From Bromus sterilis (taxonomy: Eukaryota > Streptophyta > Magnoliopsida > Poales > Poaceae), in the NCBI GenBank assembly GCA_950022295.1, contig OX465598.1, forward strand, positions 304,928,001 to 304,992,000: a stretch of 64,000 bases of DNA, in the 5' to 3' direction. Position 1 is the stretch's first letter. The number at the start of each line of letters is the position of its first letter. The position numbers and the translations under genes are program-made. Of this stretch, positions 10,932 through 22,303 are shown piece after piece. The notes under the pieces are model-generated. The model saw only the letters and a program-made list of their open reading frames with translations. It was not told where the DNA came from and did no database searches.

Positions 10932-11316
10932 TGGACAACTCTACTCTTGGTTCGTTGCTTTTGGGGAGACGCCCACTACTGTGGTGGTTTCTCCTACCCC
11001 TATTGAAATTTTGCCCTATAAAATACCAACTGGTATTATGGATTATGTTTTGCCTAATCGTTATGCAGGAGATAGACATCCCGGTGAACACTTGCTATAT
11101 TTGTCACAACTATGTTCATTATTTAAGCTTGCAGGTGTGTCAATGGAATTTGTCATGAGGAAATTATTCTCTGTATCACTTACAAATAAAGCTTCAGTTT
11201 GGTATAAGATTCTCGATAACTCACATGTGCTTAATTGGCAAGAGCTTATGTCTCTATTTTATTTTATCCTCCTCATGAAATTCATCGATACATGAACTAC
11301 ATCTATAACTTTTGGT
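10932..11316 (+). pseudogene. gag: Truncated, frameshifted Athila-clade gag
   Basis: Translation starts MDNSTLGS at 10932, the usual start of Gag in wheat Athila-clade elements. A frame change near 10955-10980 moves the coding sequence into another frame, which reads PTPIEILPYKIPTGIMDYVL and continues through KLAGVSMEFVMRKLFSVSL and a segment resembling the start of the Gag domain (NWQELMSLFY). Another frame change lies near 11260; residual coding similarity ends with YIYNFW at about 11316, where CACTA-2 sequence begins. Only about the first 130 codons of Gag remain. Gag would form the virus-like particle; this copy cannot make it. Confidence 0.75.
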
Positions 11317-11371
11317 GTGAATAAGACACCAGAATTATAAGAAGTTGCAAAAAAGTTTACGTACCGAGCAC

Positions 11372-13925
11372 TTACTCGATGTACGGACACACTTCTGTTA
11401 GGTTGGTGAAGATATACAACGCAAGGGTCCTCCATTCTTCGAGATCCAAAATCATATTTCTCGAAGCACCAACAGATCCAAGCTTCCCTTTGAATAGGCT
11501 GAGGTTGGATTGACATCGTTCAGGGTCGCCAGTATTATATCGAGGCTTTGGATTATGAAAATGGCGATTTTTGGCTTCATAGTGTGCTGTCACGAAGTTT
11601 GCCGCCTCCTCGGTAATGAATGCCTCGGCCATGGATGCTTCAATTCTACGTTTATTTTTACATTTTGCTCGAAGCGTCTTCTGCATTCTCTCGGTTGAAT
11701 AGCACCAACGGTTTTGCATAGGGCCACCCAATCTTTCCTCGGTCGGGAGATGCAATATCAAATGCTGCATCGGATTAAAAAAACCGGTGGAAAGATCTTT
11801 TCTAACTTGCAGAGCAACTTCGCCGCCATCTCTTCCATGTCTTCTAGCACGCCATCGTATAGTTCTTTAGCATAAAGAACACGGAAGAAATAGCTCAGTT
11901 CTGCCAGTACTAGCCATTCTTCCTCGGGGATATAGCCGCGCAACATCACCGGCATTACCCGCTCAAGCCATATGTACCTATCATGACTCTTGAGCCCAAA
12001 TATTTTCAATTTTTCAGGACTATCTCCCCTCCTCACATTCGCTGCATACCCATCGGGGAACATCAAACGGTTTTGCACCCACAAGAGAATTTCCCTCATA
12101 TGCCCCCTTTCAAGATTGAACCAGGCCCTTGGCTTCGACCAATTCTTCCTTCCTTCCGGCTGTTGCATGTTCTATAAAGGTCTATCACATAGAGTCTCCT
12201 CGTCGACTCTAGCTTTAGGATTATCCTTTCACTTCCCATCTATGCCGAAAAATGTACCAAATAGGGCCTCACCGATATTATTTTCAGTGTGCATCACATC
12301 AATATTGTGTGGAAGTTCGAGGTCTTTGAAGTAGGGGAGATCCCAGAAGCATGTGTTGTGAGTCCAGGCGTGTTCCGAATTATATCCCTTGAAATACCAG
12401 GGACGTTCTGGATCAGGCTTGAGAGAGTTCAACTGAGCCACGACTTGTTCACCCGTCATCGTAGGTGCTTCCAGGTTTTTTACAGCTTTGCCTTGTATGA
12501 AGTTCTTCCTGTCTTTTCTGAAAGGATGCTTAGGAGGCAGAAACTGTCTATGCAAGTTGAAGCAGGAATACTTGCCACCCGCCTTCAACCAATGAAACTG
12601 AAGAGCAGCCTTGCATGTTGGGCATGCGAACCTTCCATGAACACACATGCCAGAGAAAAGCGCATATGTCGGCAGGTCATGCATCGAGTACTGGTACCAC
12701 ACATGCATAGTGAAGGTCTTTTTGCTAGCTGCATCGTATGTCTTGAACCCTTCATCCCAAGCTTGTTGCAATTCCTCCTTAAGCGGTTGCATGTACACAT
12801 CCATATTCTTCCCTGGATATTTGAGCCCTAGTATTATCAATGTCAGGGAATGTTCTTACTTTTCATAATCTCTGGGGGGGGGGAGATTGAGTGGCATGAC
12901 AAATACAGGCTAACAACTATATGAGGCTGCCATCAGACCGAAAGGATTGAACCCATCCGTGCAGACGGCGATTCGGCAACGCTTTGGATCCTTAGCTTTT
13001 TGCCAATGTTTTTCATCGAAGTGCTTCCATGCTAAATCCATCTGATGGGTGAGTAAATATCGGCTTCCCATCTGCATCAAATTCCGTTCTCTTCCCATAT
13101 TTTTGCCATGTCATCTGTCTGGCTGTCTCTTCCATCATGTAAAGGCGTTGAATTATTGGTATCACTTGAAGATACCGAAGAACATTTACGGGTATTTTAG
13201 TCTGCATCTTCTCACCTTGACCATTGTCTACCACAACATACCTGGATGACTTTCATTTGGGACAATAGTCTTCCTGCGCATACTCTTTCCTAAATAAAGC
13301 ACATCCATTCTCACAAGCATGTATCTTCTCATAGGGCATCTTAAGTACCTTGAGGATCTTATCCGATTGGTACAGGTTTGCATGCATAACATGATCTTTT
13401 GGTAGAAACCGCCCAAATAGGGTCATGATCACATTGTAGCATTATGTGCCCAAGTTGAATTGTGCCTTCAGAGCCATCACTTGTGCGATGGCATCGAGCT
13501 GACAAAGCTCAGTGTGAGCGTGGAGAGGAAGTTTTGAGGACTCCAACATCTCATAGAAGGCCTTCGCAGTTTCCTCCATCTCATCGTCCTCATCCCGCAC
13601 ATCGTCAAAGTACTGCACCATGTCTTCGATCCCGGTTCCGTACTCATCCGTGCGCTGGCGGACCACCTCCTCTCTCCTGCGTCCGGCAGACTCGCCTTGG
13701 AAAGTCCACACCGTATAATCAGGCTTCCCACTTCTGCAAGTGTTTACCCATATCCACCTCTGTCACCTGTTTATAGTTGTCGCACCTAACACAGAGGCAC
13801 CAGGTTTTTCTCTGACCGTTTGCAAACGCTGCTCTCAGAAACCCCTTGGTTTTCATTGCACATTCAGTGGTCATCTCTTTCTGATTAGGGCGACCGGTGT
13901 ACATCCAGGCACGACCATTGCTCAT
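11372..13925 (-). pseudogene. TNP2-type CACTA transposase, multiply frameshifted
   Basis: Fragments read from right to left in the order expected for TNP2/TnpD. At 13719-13925 is the N-terminal transposase-associated region (start MSNGRAWMY, with CLCVRCDNY resembling its cysteine motif). At 13442-13711 is an acidic linker. At 12910-13098 is CRIAVCTDGFNPFG, matching the family hallmark CTDGFNPFG. At 12229-12840 is the core, with HDLPTYALFSGM, CPTCK and LPHNIDVMHTENNIGEALFGT. At 11758-12168 and 11372-11770 is the C-terminal DUF4218-like part (LPTEERLGGPMQNRW). At least five frame breaks separate these pieces. The product would cut CACTA ends; this copy is dead. Confidence 0.88.
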
Positions 13926-14652
13926 CTTATCACTAGCTAGCTACTAAACAACAAATATACAAGTTTGTCAATTTTATTACGTCCAATTTTTATTGTTTTT
14001 ATACATAGTTATGGCATATGCAATTAATTAACCTACACGCTAATAGGTAAAGATAGGTCCTAATCCCACCTGAGTATGTGTAGATTGGGTTCGTTTTCCC
14101 ATGATCTGCTCCCGACCCGACGCAGAATGTTGGCAGAACCTCCCCATTGTTCTCCTAATACACGTCTTGACAACAAGCCGAGAGGTTGTGTATCCGGAGA
14201 ACAACAGGGAGGCGATGAAGAAATTCCACGTCGAATCAGGAACAGAGCATGGAAAAACGACCCAATGTACACATACTCGGGCTGTCCATGGATAACGTTG
14301 GACAATTCAAAAGAATTACTATTATAAATATTTAAATGAATGCATATTTCTAACTGTAATCCTTTCAAACGGGAGATGCATACTGGTTACGCGACTGTAT
14401 ATTGAAACTATCTATATCTAGCTAGTGCCATCGACACAAAGGCCGGAACAGAGCAAAGGAAGGGGGGAGAGGATAGAGGACATTTTTTACTCACCCTAGA
14501 AACGCAGGGCGGTCGTCGAACACGATACCCTCGATGACGGTGCTCGAGGTGAAAGGCAAACAACTGCACATTAAAATGCAGAAAATCAACACAAATTACT
14601 AGTACCGGCAAAAAGCCAAGTAATCATAATATCTAATTAGCAACTATATCTA
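13926..14652. other. CACTA-2 interior without a recognised gene
   Basis: AT-rich sequence upstream of the transposase remnant. Overlapping frames on both strands at 14060-14370 share a locally symmetric sequence and are not coding by any motif. It probably holds the transposase promoter or first intron, but no TATA box stands out. Confidence 0.4.
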
Positions 14653-14885
14653 CTTTCTTATTCTTGCTTTTCTTTTCTTTCTTTTTCTTCTTTTTCTTCT
14701 CATTCTTCTTATTTTATTTTTTATTCTTCCTCTATTCCTTATTCTTCTTCTATTTTTTCTTCTCTTTCTTTCTCTCTTCCTCCTCCACCTTCCTCTTATT
14801 TCTCCTCCATCTTCCTCTTCTTCTTCATCCACCTTCCTCTTATTCTTCATCCACCTTCCTCTTCTTTATCCTCCACCTTCCTCTT

Positions 14886-14916
<31 letters not shown>

Positions 14917-15080
14917 TTCTCCTTCTTATTCTCCTTCTTTTTCTTCTTCTTTCTTCTTCTCTCTTCCTCCTCCTCCTACTTCTTCTTTCCTCTTCTTCTC
15001 TCTTCCCTCCTCCTTCTTCTTTTTTCCTTTTCTTCTAATTCTCTTTATATCCTTTTATTCTTATTCTTATTTTCTTTTTC
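14653..15080. repeat. Polypyrimidine (CTT-rich) low-complexity tract
   Basis: About 430 bp of almost pure pyrimidine on the plus strand, with runs of CTT and TCC, including a (CTT)9-like stretch near 14886-14912. The long Phe/Ser/Leu frame here and its Lys/Arg counterpart on the other strand are artefacts of composition. Confidence 0.9.
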
Positions 15081-15299
15081 TAAAAACTAAAATCGTAAAA
15101 GTAACATCCTAACTAATTAAAAACTTAAATTTAACATATAGCAAATAACAGAAATTAACACTAAAATATATAAATAATAATCTAACATATAACAAATAAC
15201 AGAAAAAAATAAAATAACGCTAATAATCCAACTAAAATTTAACATATAGCATCTAACCTAATAATTAACACTATTAATCTAACTAAAATCTAACATATA

Positions 15300-15617
15300 G
15301 CAAATAACAGAAAAAATAAAATGAAAAAAAGGGTGCTCACCTGGGGCCAGGGAGGCCGGCGGCAGGCAGCGTTGGTGGAGGAGGCCGGTGGAGTAGGGCA
15401 GCGGCGGCGGGCTGGAGGAAGCAACGGTGGGTCGGAGGAGGGCGGCGCTGGGATGCGGGCGGCGGCCGGGTGCGGGAAGGGGCGTGGGTGCGGGATCCCA
15501 CTGGGGTGGGATCCCGGCGGTGGCAACGGCTAGGGCGCGGCGGTGGCGTGGGCGAGAAGCGCGCGGTTGGAGAGTGGAGAGAGTGGGAGAGAGAGGAGGC
15601 ACGTCGGCCAGGTTAAC
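15300..15617. other. GC-rich segment in CACTA-2
   Basis: A CpG-rich block in which frames are open on both strands. It follows an AT-rich stretch with repeated taacatatagcaaataacag motifs (15130-15310). It resembles a promoter or 5' exon region of a CACTA gene but has no recognisable protein motif. Confidence 0.35.
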
Positions 15618-15935
15618 GGCCAGGGGCTTTGTCGTGTGCCCCAGACGACAAAGGATTCTATGTCGTCCGTGGGAAGATGGCAAAGCCCCTGGACGTTAAC
15701 TGTCACTTGTGGATCGGGCTAGGCGGGGCCACCAGGGGCTTTGCCGTCTGCCCCTGGACGGTAAATGGCCCTTTGTCGTCTGCATAAATAAGAGCGGACG
15801 GCAAACGACCTCTTTGCCATCTGTCTACGATTACCGTCTGGTTTTAGGGCAGCAGTCGGCAGAGGACCTCTTTGTCGTCTGCCCCGACGTACGGAAAACA
15901 AACGGCAAAGAGGTTGGCACATGGCAAACTAAGGA
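15618..15935. repeat. CACTA-2 subterminal repeats
   Basis: Repeated TTTGTCGTCTG, TTTGCCGTCTG, GACGGCAAA and GGCAAAGAGG motifs in both orientations, at least nine copies. This pattern marks the subterminal zone of a grass CACTA. The outermost terminal repeat is missing, because a Sabrina-like LTR follows at once. Confidence 0.75.
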
Positions 15936-16633
15936 ATTTCAGCATAGCAACAGCAGATAGAATTACATACGTGCCATGATCATGTAGGGCAGCTCACAAG
16001 GTCTAATCCATGAAGAACAAAGAGGGGAGGAGAACATCACATAGCCACTGATCATGGATCCATGGTACAAGGTGGACTACTCACGGATCATCCAGGAAGC
16101 GTCCACGGTGGTGGAGAAGCTCCGGGAGGTCAATCCTCCCTCTGACAGGGTGCCGGGAAGATGTCTTCTGGTGCTCCCGATCTTGGAAGCGCGACGGCGG
16201 CGGAATAGAGGCGAGATCGCGAAAAAGGGTTCTCTCTTCGGAGATTTCGGGGCGAGATAAATATATGGGAAAAGGGGGCAGCGAGGGGGCCACCAGGGGT
16301 CTGGGCGGCCCCCTGGCGCAGTCCCACCCTAGGGCGCGCCGGGAGGTCGCCTGGGGCCCTGGTGGGTCCCCTCCGCCCCCCCTAGGGACTTTGGAAGGTT
16401 CCCGTACGCAGATTTTTTATTGGATTTTTCGTGAATTTTTGGAGCACTTTTAATACGGGGGAAACCTGAAATAAAAAGACAACAGAAAACAGAAACTGGC
16501 ACTGGGGTGCACTAAGTTAATAGGTTAGTCCAAATGTGATCAAAACTGTATGAAAGTGTAGCAAAAGCATAGAAATATCACACAAAACATGCATGGAGCA
16601 AGAGGAAATTATAGATACGTTTGGGACGTATCA
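15936..16633 (-). mobile_element. 3' LTR (partial) of Sabrina-like element S1
   Basis: Read on the minus strand, the LTR opens TGATACGTCCCAAACGTATC at 16633 and runs to about 15936, where CACTA-2 begins; about 0.9 kb of the ~1.63-kb LTR is missing. It is immediately preceded (higher coordinates) by a polypurine tract, which identifies it as the 3' LTR. A TATA-like atatattta lies on the minus strand near 16258-16266. Confidence 0.85.
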
Positions 16634-16647
16634 ACATCCCCAAGCTT
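16634..16647 (-). other. Polypurine tract of S1
   Basis: The minus strand reads AAGCTTGGGGATGT directly before the LTR start TGATACG. This is the plus-strand DNA primer site for reverse transcription, and the same 14 bases precede the 3' LTR of S2 at 42477-42490. Confidence 0.85.
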
Positions 16648-19446
16648 AATTCCTGCTCGTCCTCGAGTAGGTAAATGATAACAAGCATAATTTCTATGGT
16701 GACATGCTACCAACCATATAAGAACTTTTAATTAAAGCTGTCAAGGAATGTAATTCAATTCAAGTCATAACAGCAAAGATTCTATATTTAGCATTGAAAC
16801 AAGCAACATAAGAACATAAAGGTGCAAGAGCTCTCGCTGTCCGTGACTCGAATGTCTCGAAATGGTGTTTGCATGCAAGAAGTGGGGGATGGGAATACGA
16901 GAGAGAAAAATATTTATTTGTTGAGAACTCAATCTACTAAAGTTTCACACTTAGTCTTCTTTGGAATCTTATCTTGACTCATCCCCAGACCACTAGCCAG
17001 GTACAAGTCAATTTGATCCACTCCCTTTCGATATTTTGAGCACTCATGCATTGGATGAGCGTAAGCAAGAAGGTTGATACTTTGGATGGCAAAGAGGGAG
17101 AGATAGAGTGGAGGAGGAAGACAAAAAGGGTGTGAAAGGCTCACATCAATGAGGACAATCATAGGCGAGAGAAAGCCAAATGATAGATAGATGTGAGGAG
17201 TAGGGATTGCAATGAAACATATGCACATATGATCTATGGAAAGCTCTCCAATGGAACTAGTGGGGGTGCATCCAACTTGCTTGCTCAAGAAGACCTAGAG
17301 CTCATTTGAGGAGGTTCATCATTGGAATATAAGAGCCAAGTTGTATAGTGTGAAGGTCCACACATAGCTATATGCATGATCATCTCTATGGAGTACAAGG
17401 TATAAGAGGGAGTACGAGTGTGGATCTATCAAAAGGAATAGTAGTGTTTCCCCCTTCTCTCTTTTTATTTCCTTTTTCTCTTTTTTTATCTTTTTTGTAT
17501 GTTTTTGGTGGCCTCCATGGCTCTTTCTATTTAACTCCCATTTGTCCTCTTTGGGATCTTTTAATTTTGTCCTCTTTGGGATCTTTTCCTTACTAGGGGC
17601 AACACTGTTTTACAAGGAGCATAGAAGATCTTTCACACTTTATAAAAGTACTCAACATAAAGAAGATGTAGCTATCATGATGTATGCTAATGTATGCCTC
17701 TGCCAGTGTAGCAGGAACAAGTATGACATGAAGATCAAGTCATGATAAGGTGGTTGTTGCATGGAAATGTATCTCGGAAAGGCTATGGAAATCCCTTGAT
17801 AGGTAGGTATGGTGGTTGTTTTGAGGAAATATATAAGGAGGTTTTTGATGACAGAGCGTATCATGTCAAGGGTTTGGATGCACCGGCGAGGTGGACGCCA
17901 ACTCTCGGAGTGAGAAGAGGGCAATGCACGGTACCGAAGAGGCTAGCAAATATGAGGAGGTGGAAGTGTCAACTTTCAATACTTACATTAGTCCAAAGAA
18001 CTCATGCACTTATTATCGGTAACTCTCAATCTAATCAGGAGGTTCACAAAGAGACAAGTAACCGAGGAGGAGTGTATGGGGGTTTGGTTATCCTTGCGCA
18101 TCCTCGACTAATGGTACGTGAGTGTACTCTACTATCCGATCCCTCCAAAGATTAGTGATCCATCTAGTAGCTAGAGTTCTCAACTAGTTTTTGTAGTTTT
18201 TGAAAATAAACATGGACCCAAAATACGACATCTATCACTAATAGTTTAGAGCTCTTGACACCAAAAGTTCAAACATTACTTACAACAATACCTGAAACTA
18301 TTGCAAGTTACTACTACAATTGAATAGCAACCTCAATTACCTACTTCAAGTCAAGACACAACTCAGTGCAACAAGCCAACTCTGTAAACAAGATAAACAT
18401 GAAAACTAAAGAGAGTTCCAGCAACAAACTAAACAAAATTCTCTTGAAAAGATAAACATGAAAGCACAATAGCTAAACATGACAGCAGCTATGAAAAGAT
18501 AAAGAACACACAACAAAAGAAAGATAAACATGAAAATCTTATGATGTGTTCTAGTTTGAAGTGGATCGTGTTTCTCTCCCACACAAAAAGAGCTGGGTTC
18601 TATCTTGTTATGAACAACAAACAAACTAAAGAAACTAAAAAGTAAAGATCAAGACGCTCCAAGCATAGCACATAACACATGAAATGATAAAAATATAGTG
18701 GAACGAAGGACGAACTGATGATTGTTGATGGAGAAGGGGATGCACAGGGGCATCCCCAAGCTTAGATGCTTGAGTCTCCTTGAATATTTATTGGGGATGC
18801 ATGGGGGCATCCACAAGCTTGAGAGTTTGACACTCCCGGATCTTCTTTCATCAACTTCCCTCGCACACTTGAAAACTACCTTCATACATAACTCATCATA
18901 AGCTGATTAGAGAGGTTAGTACCCTTAATAAAATAATTTGCCTCTACTAGAAATAAAGATTTTCATGAAGGGATACTGTTTCACAAGATTTCTAAAAAAA
19001 TTTCAAAGAAAAAGATAGCTCAAGACTTGCAAAACTGAGGAAAGGGAGAGCGTGGCATAATCTGTGAAAAACAGACCAGCAGGTAGTAAATAATTTTTTC
19101 AGGGTACTTTTGCAACTCAAATCAAAAAACTAAGAACAGACGCTCGAAAGACAATTTTATTGAGCACGCTGTAAAAAAACTTCAGATAAAAAAGATGATC
19201 TAGTGATTTTAGCCGAATTTTTCCGTCCAAGGACATAATCTTTTTTCTGGACAACATGTCACAACTTTTGAACTTTCTTGCAATCGGAGGCTAAACTTGG
19301 CACAAATCTTGAAAATAAAGATACAATGATGTTGCTACAGTAGTAAAAATCATCAAGACCGCTAAAAACAGAAGTAAAAAACATCTTGGGTTGCCTCCCA
19401 ACAAGCGCTTGTTTTACGCCTTTAAGCTAGGCAAGAAGTAAAAAGA
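16648..19446 (-). other. Non-coding interior of S1 between protease and 3' LTR
   Basis: About 2.8 kb where reverse transcriptase, RNase H and integrase would normally lie. None of their motifs is visible in any frame. The same non-coding sequence, in the same order, fills 42491-45339 of S2, so this is the standard structure of the family and not a deletion of one copy. Frames such as 17742-18155 have no counterpart motif. Confidence 0.75.
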
Positions 19447-20140
19447 TCAAGTTTTATCAAGAGAAAGAGAATAGATAGCCCGTGTAACGGACTCAAAAGG
19501 TAACTTAATTTTCTTTCTAGGGAAGTGTTCCATCCCCTTTATAAGAGGGAATTGAAAATTTATATTCCCCTCTATCATATCAATGACAGCACCAACGGTG
19601 CAAAGAAAAGGACTTCCCAAAATAATTGGACATAAAGGTTCGCACTCAATGTCCATAATAGTAAAGTCAACGGGAACATAATTTTCATTAACACTGATAA
19701 GAACATCGCCAATCTTCCCCAAAGGTTTCTTTACGGAAGAATCAACGAGACGAACACCAAAAGAACAAGGAGCAAAGGGTTTCAATTCAAACATATCATA
19801 CATTCTTTTGGGCATAACAGAGGTACTAGCTCCAACATCACATAAAGCATAAAAAAAGAAGTTATTCAATTTAATTTTTATCATAGGATCCCAAACATCT
19901 TCTAGCTTCCTAGGTATGGAGGCTTCTACTCTAAGCTTCTCCCTAGCTTTAATGAGAGCATTAGTGATATGCTCCATGAAGGCAAGATTTAGTGTGCTAG
20001 TGTGGGGGTCTCTAGACATTTTGTGTAACAAGCTAATAACTTCTGAAAGGGTACAACTATCAAAATCAATGTCACTACTATCAAAGGTGGTAGTGGTGTC
20101 ATCTATGCTCACTTATTTGAAAGCTTCTATGTTCATATGG
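19447..20140 (-). CDS. Retropepsin-like aspartic protease region of S1 Gag-Pro
   Basis: An open frame of 221 codons runs from 20112 to 19447. The protease core has the active-site segment YALCDVGASTSVMPKRMYDM (Athila-type DxGAS; the classical form is D[ST]G), then KKPLGKIGDVLI, a flap-like stretch VDFTIMDIECEP and the second conserved segment CPIILGSPFLCTVGAVIDM. It ends after FESVTRAIYSLSLDKT. An in-frame stop just upstream of 20112 and further stops to about 20400 separate it from gag, so the original Gag-Pro polyprotein is broken. The protease would mature Gag in virus-like particles. No RT or integrase follows, so S1 is non-autonomous. Confidence 0.82.
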
Positions 20141-20811
20141 GTTTCTTCTTCTACGGTTGAGGTAATAGCATCACCATTAATAGGTTCAGTGGGACTAGGA
20201 GTGTGTTGGGTGCTAAAAGTTTGGGTATCCTTAACAACTTGGATAGTGTCAACTGTGTGGTGTGTAGGAAGGCTCTTAATTCTTTTTGTCTAGCCCATCT
20301 TTCTTTAAGTTTAGCCATCATCCTAATGTTTTCATTAATTTGCATTTGGATAGCATTAATAGGAGTGGCCTTCCTCTCCTTTAAGCATCTCAACATCAAG
20401 GGATAAGTTGTCTACCTTCAAAGAGAGATTATCTAATTTGTCTAATTTCTCTTCTACACTCTTGTTGAAGGCTTTTTGGGTAGTGATAAATTCCTTAAGC
20501 ATGATTTCTGATTCAGAAGTGGAGTTCTTGTTGATAGGATAAGTGTTGTTGTTCCCATAGTTGTTTGAGGGGAACGGTCAAGGATTGCTAGAAAAATTAC
20601 TCATATAAGCATTATTGTTGAAGTTGTTTCTAGAGATAAAGTTCACATCTACTTGTTCTTGAGCAACCAAGGAATTTAAAGGAACATCATGAGGATCAAT
20701 AGGAGCTTGCTTGGTGAGTAAAGACATAATCAAGTCAAAATTTTCATTTAGAGAGGAAATCTCCTCGACAGAGTTTACCTTCCTACCTGTTGGAGCTCGT
20801 TCGGTGTGCCA
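20141..20811 (-). pseudogene. Gag C-terminal and linker region of S1, with stop codons
   Basis: On the minus strand this region encodes remnants of the linker, including MSLLTKQAPID, VNFISRNNFNNNAY and a coiled-coil-like part near KAFNKSVEEKLDKLDNLSLK. The same segments are found at 47721-48110 in S2. Several stop codons and at least one frame change interrupt it here. The Asn-rich part resembles the C-terminal tail of Athila-clade Gag. No zinc knuckle is visible. Confidence 0.7.
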
Positions 20812-21450
20812 TTAGGAATAGTTGGTCATCATCTCATCTAGTAGTTTTGTGGCAGCACCAAGTGTTGTTGACATAAAGGTTCCTCCCGCGGCCGAATCTA
20901 ACAGGTTCCGCGGGGTAAAGTTCAAGCCTGCATAAAAAGTCTGGATAACCATCCAAGTAGTCAAACCATGTGTAGGGCATTTGTTAACAAGAGATTTCAT
21001 TCGTTCCCAAGCTTGGGCAACGTGTTCATTATCCAATTTCTTAAAATTCATAATATTACTCCTCAATTGGATAATTTTAGCAGGTCGGTAGTACTTCCCA
21101 ATAAAAGCATCCTTGCACTTATCCCAAGAATCTATGCTATTCCTAGGCAAGGATTGAAACCAAAATTTATCTCCTTCCCTCAAGGAGAAAGGAAAAAGCT
21201 TAAGCTTAACAATATCGCCTTCTACTTCTTTATAATTTTGCATATCACAAAGCTCAACAAAATTATTTAAGTGTAAAGCAACATCATCTCCAGCACTAGA
21301 GAATTGATCTCTCATAACAAGGTTTAACAAAGCATGTTTTATTTCATAAGAGGTAGCTGAAGAGGCAGGTGTAGCAATAGGAGTGCAGATAAAATCATTG
21401 TTGTTTTGACTAGTGAAGTCACACAACTTAGTGTTTTCAGTGGAACCCAT
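20812..21450 (-). CDS. gag: Gag N-terminal and core domain of S1
   Basis: The likely start is the ATG at 21450 (MGSTENTKLCDF), because S2 has the same start at 48834; the frame is open further upstream only by chance. About 213 codons follow. The retrotransposon Gag core is clear: ALLNLVMRDQFSSAGDDVAL, then FWFQSLPRNSIDSWDKCKDAF, then LDNEHVAQAWERMKSLV and CPTHGLTTWMVIQTFYAGL. The frame ends at TAA after LDEMMTNYS, where S2 has CAA, so this stop is probably a mutation and cuts off the linker and protease. Confidence 0.85.
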   Translation of the reverse strand: MGSTENTKLCDFTSQNNNDFICTPIATPASSATSYEIKHALLNLVMRDQFSSAGDDVALHLNNFVELCDMQNYKEVEGDIVKLKLFPFSLREGDKFWFQSLPRNSIDSWDKCKDAFIGKYYRPAKIIQLRSNIMNFKKLDNEHVAQAWERMKSLVNKCPTHGLTTWMVIQTFYAGLNFTPRNLLDSAAGGTFMSTTLGAATKLLDEMMTNYS

Positions 21451-21590
21451 AGTAGCAGGAAACAGGACAAGCAATTTTTTTTTGTGATTTTTGGTAAAGG
21501 ACACTAAGATGAAAACTGAAAGGTAAACTAACAAGACTAAAAAGCAAGGATAAAAGAAAGTGTGCAACTCCCCTATCTTGAAGATTGAAG

Positions 21591-21608
21591 TCCCCAGCAA
21601 CGGTGCCA
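21591..21608 (-). other. Primer binding site of S1 (Asp-tRNA type)
   Basis: The minus strand reads TGGCACCGTTGCTGGGGA, two mismatches from the Athila-clade TGGCGCCGTTGCCGGGGA. It marks the 5' end of the S1 interior. The 5' LTR that should follow from about 21620 is absent: sequence of a Tat-like element begins within about 40 bp. Confidence 0.8.
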
Positions 21609-21660
21609 GAAATTGCTTCATGCTAGCGAGGAAATTACTACTAGGTAAAAAACTACAACT

Positions 21661-22236
21661 TCAGTCGTCGTCTTCAGAGTCGGCTTCATCTTCAGATGAA
21701 GATATTTGGACTTCCTCTTCATTGTTGTAGAATTCTTCGTCGCTGCTGCTGGAACTCTCCATACAGCAACCGACTTTGTCACCATTAGATTCCAAGATCC
21801 TGGCCCACAGGGTATCACCACCATCATATCTAAAAACAATGGTATCTCCCCTTGAGATGTTCCTGGAATGAAGGAAAGTTTTCCAACCCTTCTCCAAGAA
21901 CATGGAGTTGTGGCTAGAAAAGCTAGTAGCTACCCAGACGGGTCCATGAGGACATCCCTCGGAGCGGAGCCAAAGACCCGAAGGCCTTGAATCGATCACA
22001 AGTTGAGAAAAGGACTCAGGAAGCTTGATCCAACGACGGATCGTCTGAACATGTATCAAAAACTCACCCCTTTTAGGAGAAGAAGGTGGAGATTCAGACG
22101 GAGAAGAAGTACGAGCGCCTCTTCCCTAACCCCTGCCACGGTCGCGACCTCGCCCACGGCCTCGACCACGAGCACCTGCACTGGAACCAGGATCACCGGC
22201 CGCCAAAGGAACACGAGCACCTAGCTTGGGAGCCAT
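21661..22236 (-). pseudogene. B3 DNA-binding-domain protein frame, antisense in the Tat-like element, one in-frame TAG
   Basis: Reading on the minus strand from the ATG at 22236, one frame runs 191 codons to a TGA at 21661-21663, broken only by TAG at codon 37 (22126-22128). Residues 1-59 hold a Gly/Arg-rich stretch (residues 21-39) and a Ser/Pro-rich linker. Residues about 66-158 match a plant B3 domain: IRRWIKLPESF at the start, then FLEKGWKTFL, GDTIVFRYDGGDTLWARIL and NGDKVGC. The last 30 residues are very acidic (Ser, Asp, Glu). B3 domains bind DNA in plant transcription factors. A TATA box lies 68 bp upstream. It sits antisense before the 3' LTR, where Tat-clade elements can carry extra antisense genes. 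No ATG lies between the TAG and the domain. Confidence 0.78.
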
Positions 22237-22303
22237 GGAAAAATAGCAAAGAGAGAAGAGGAAGAAGAAGATGCGGGAACTCAAAGTACAAACTGCCCGA
22301 TGG

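Larger units (their letters stand above)
11317..15935 (-). mobile_element. Decayed CACTA transposon, CACTA-2 (termini not found)
   Basis: A minus-strand TNP2-type transposase pseudogene fills 11372-13925. The right part (15618-15935) is full of TTTGTCGTCTG / GGCAAAGAGG motifs, a subterminal repeat style well known from grass CACTA elements. No CACTA terminal repeat is visible at either junction: the left edge abuts a broken Athila-clade gag and the right edge abuts a Sabrina-like LTR. The element is therefore truncated at both ends or has lost its ends in rearrangement. Its subterminal motif differs from CACTA-1, so the two are from different families. Confidence 0.75.

Noticed and set aside
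12866..12876. Run of G as a functional G-rich site
   Set aside because: A single homopolymer inside a decayed transposase; more likely slippage or a sequencing artefact.
14664..15038. 124-codon Phe/Leu/Ser-rich frame
   Set aside because: Translation of a polypyrimidine tract.
17742..18155. 137-codon plus-strand frame as an extra gene of S1
   Set aside because: The homologous place in S2 (43612-43815) does not keep the frame and there is no motif.
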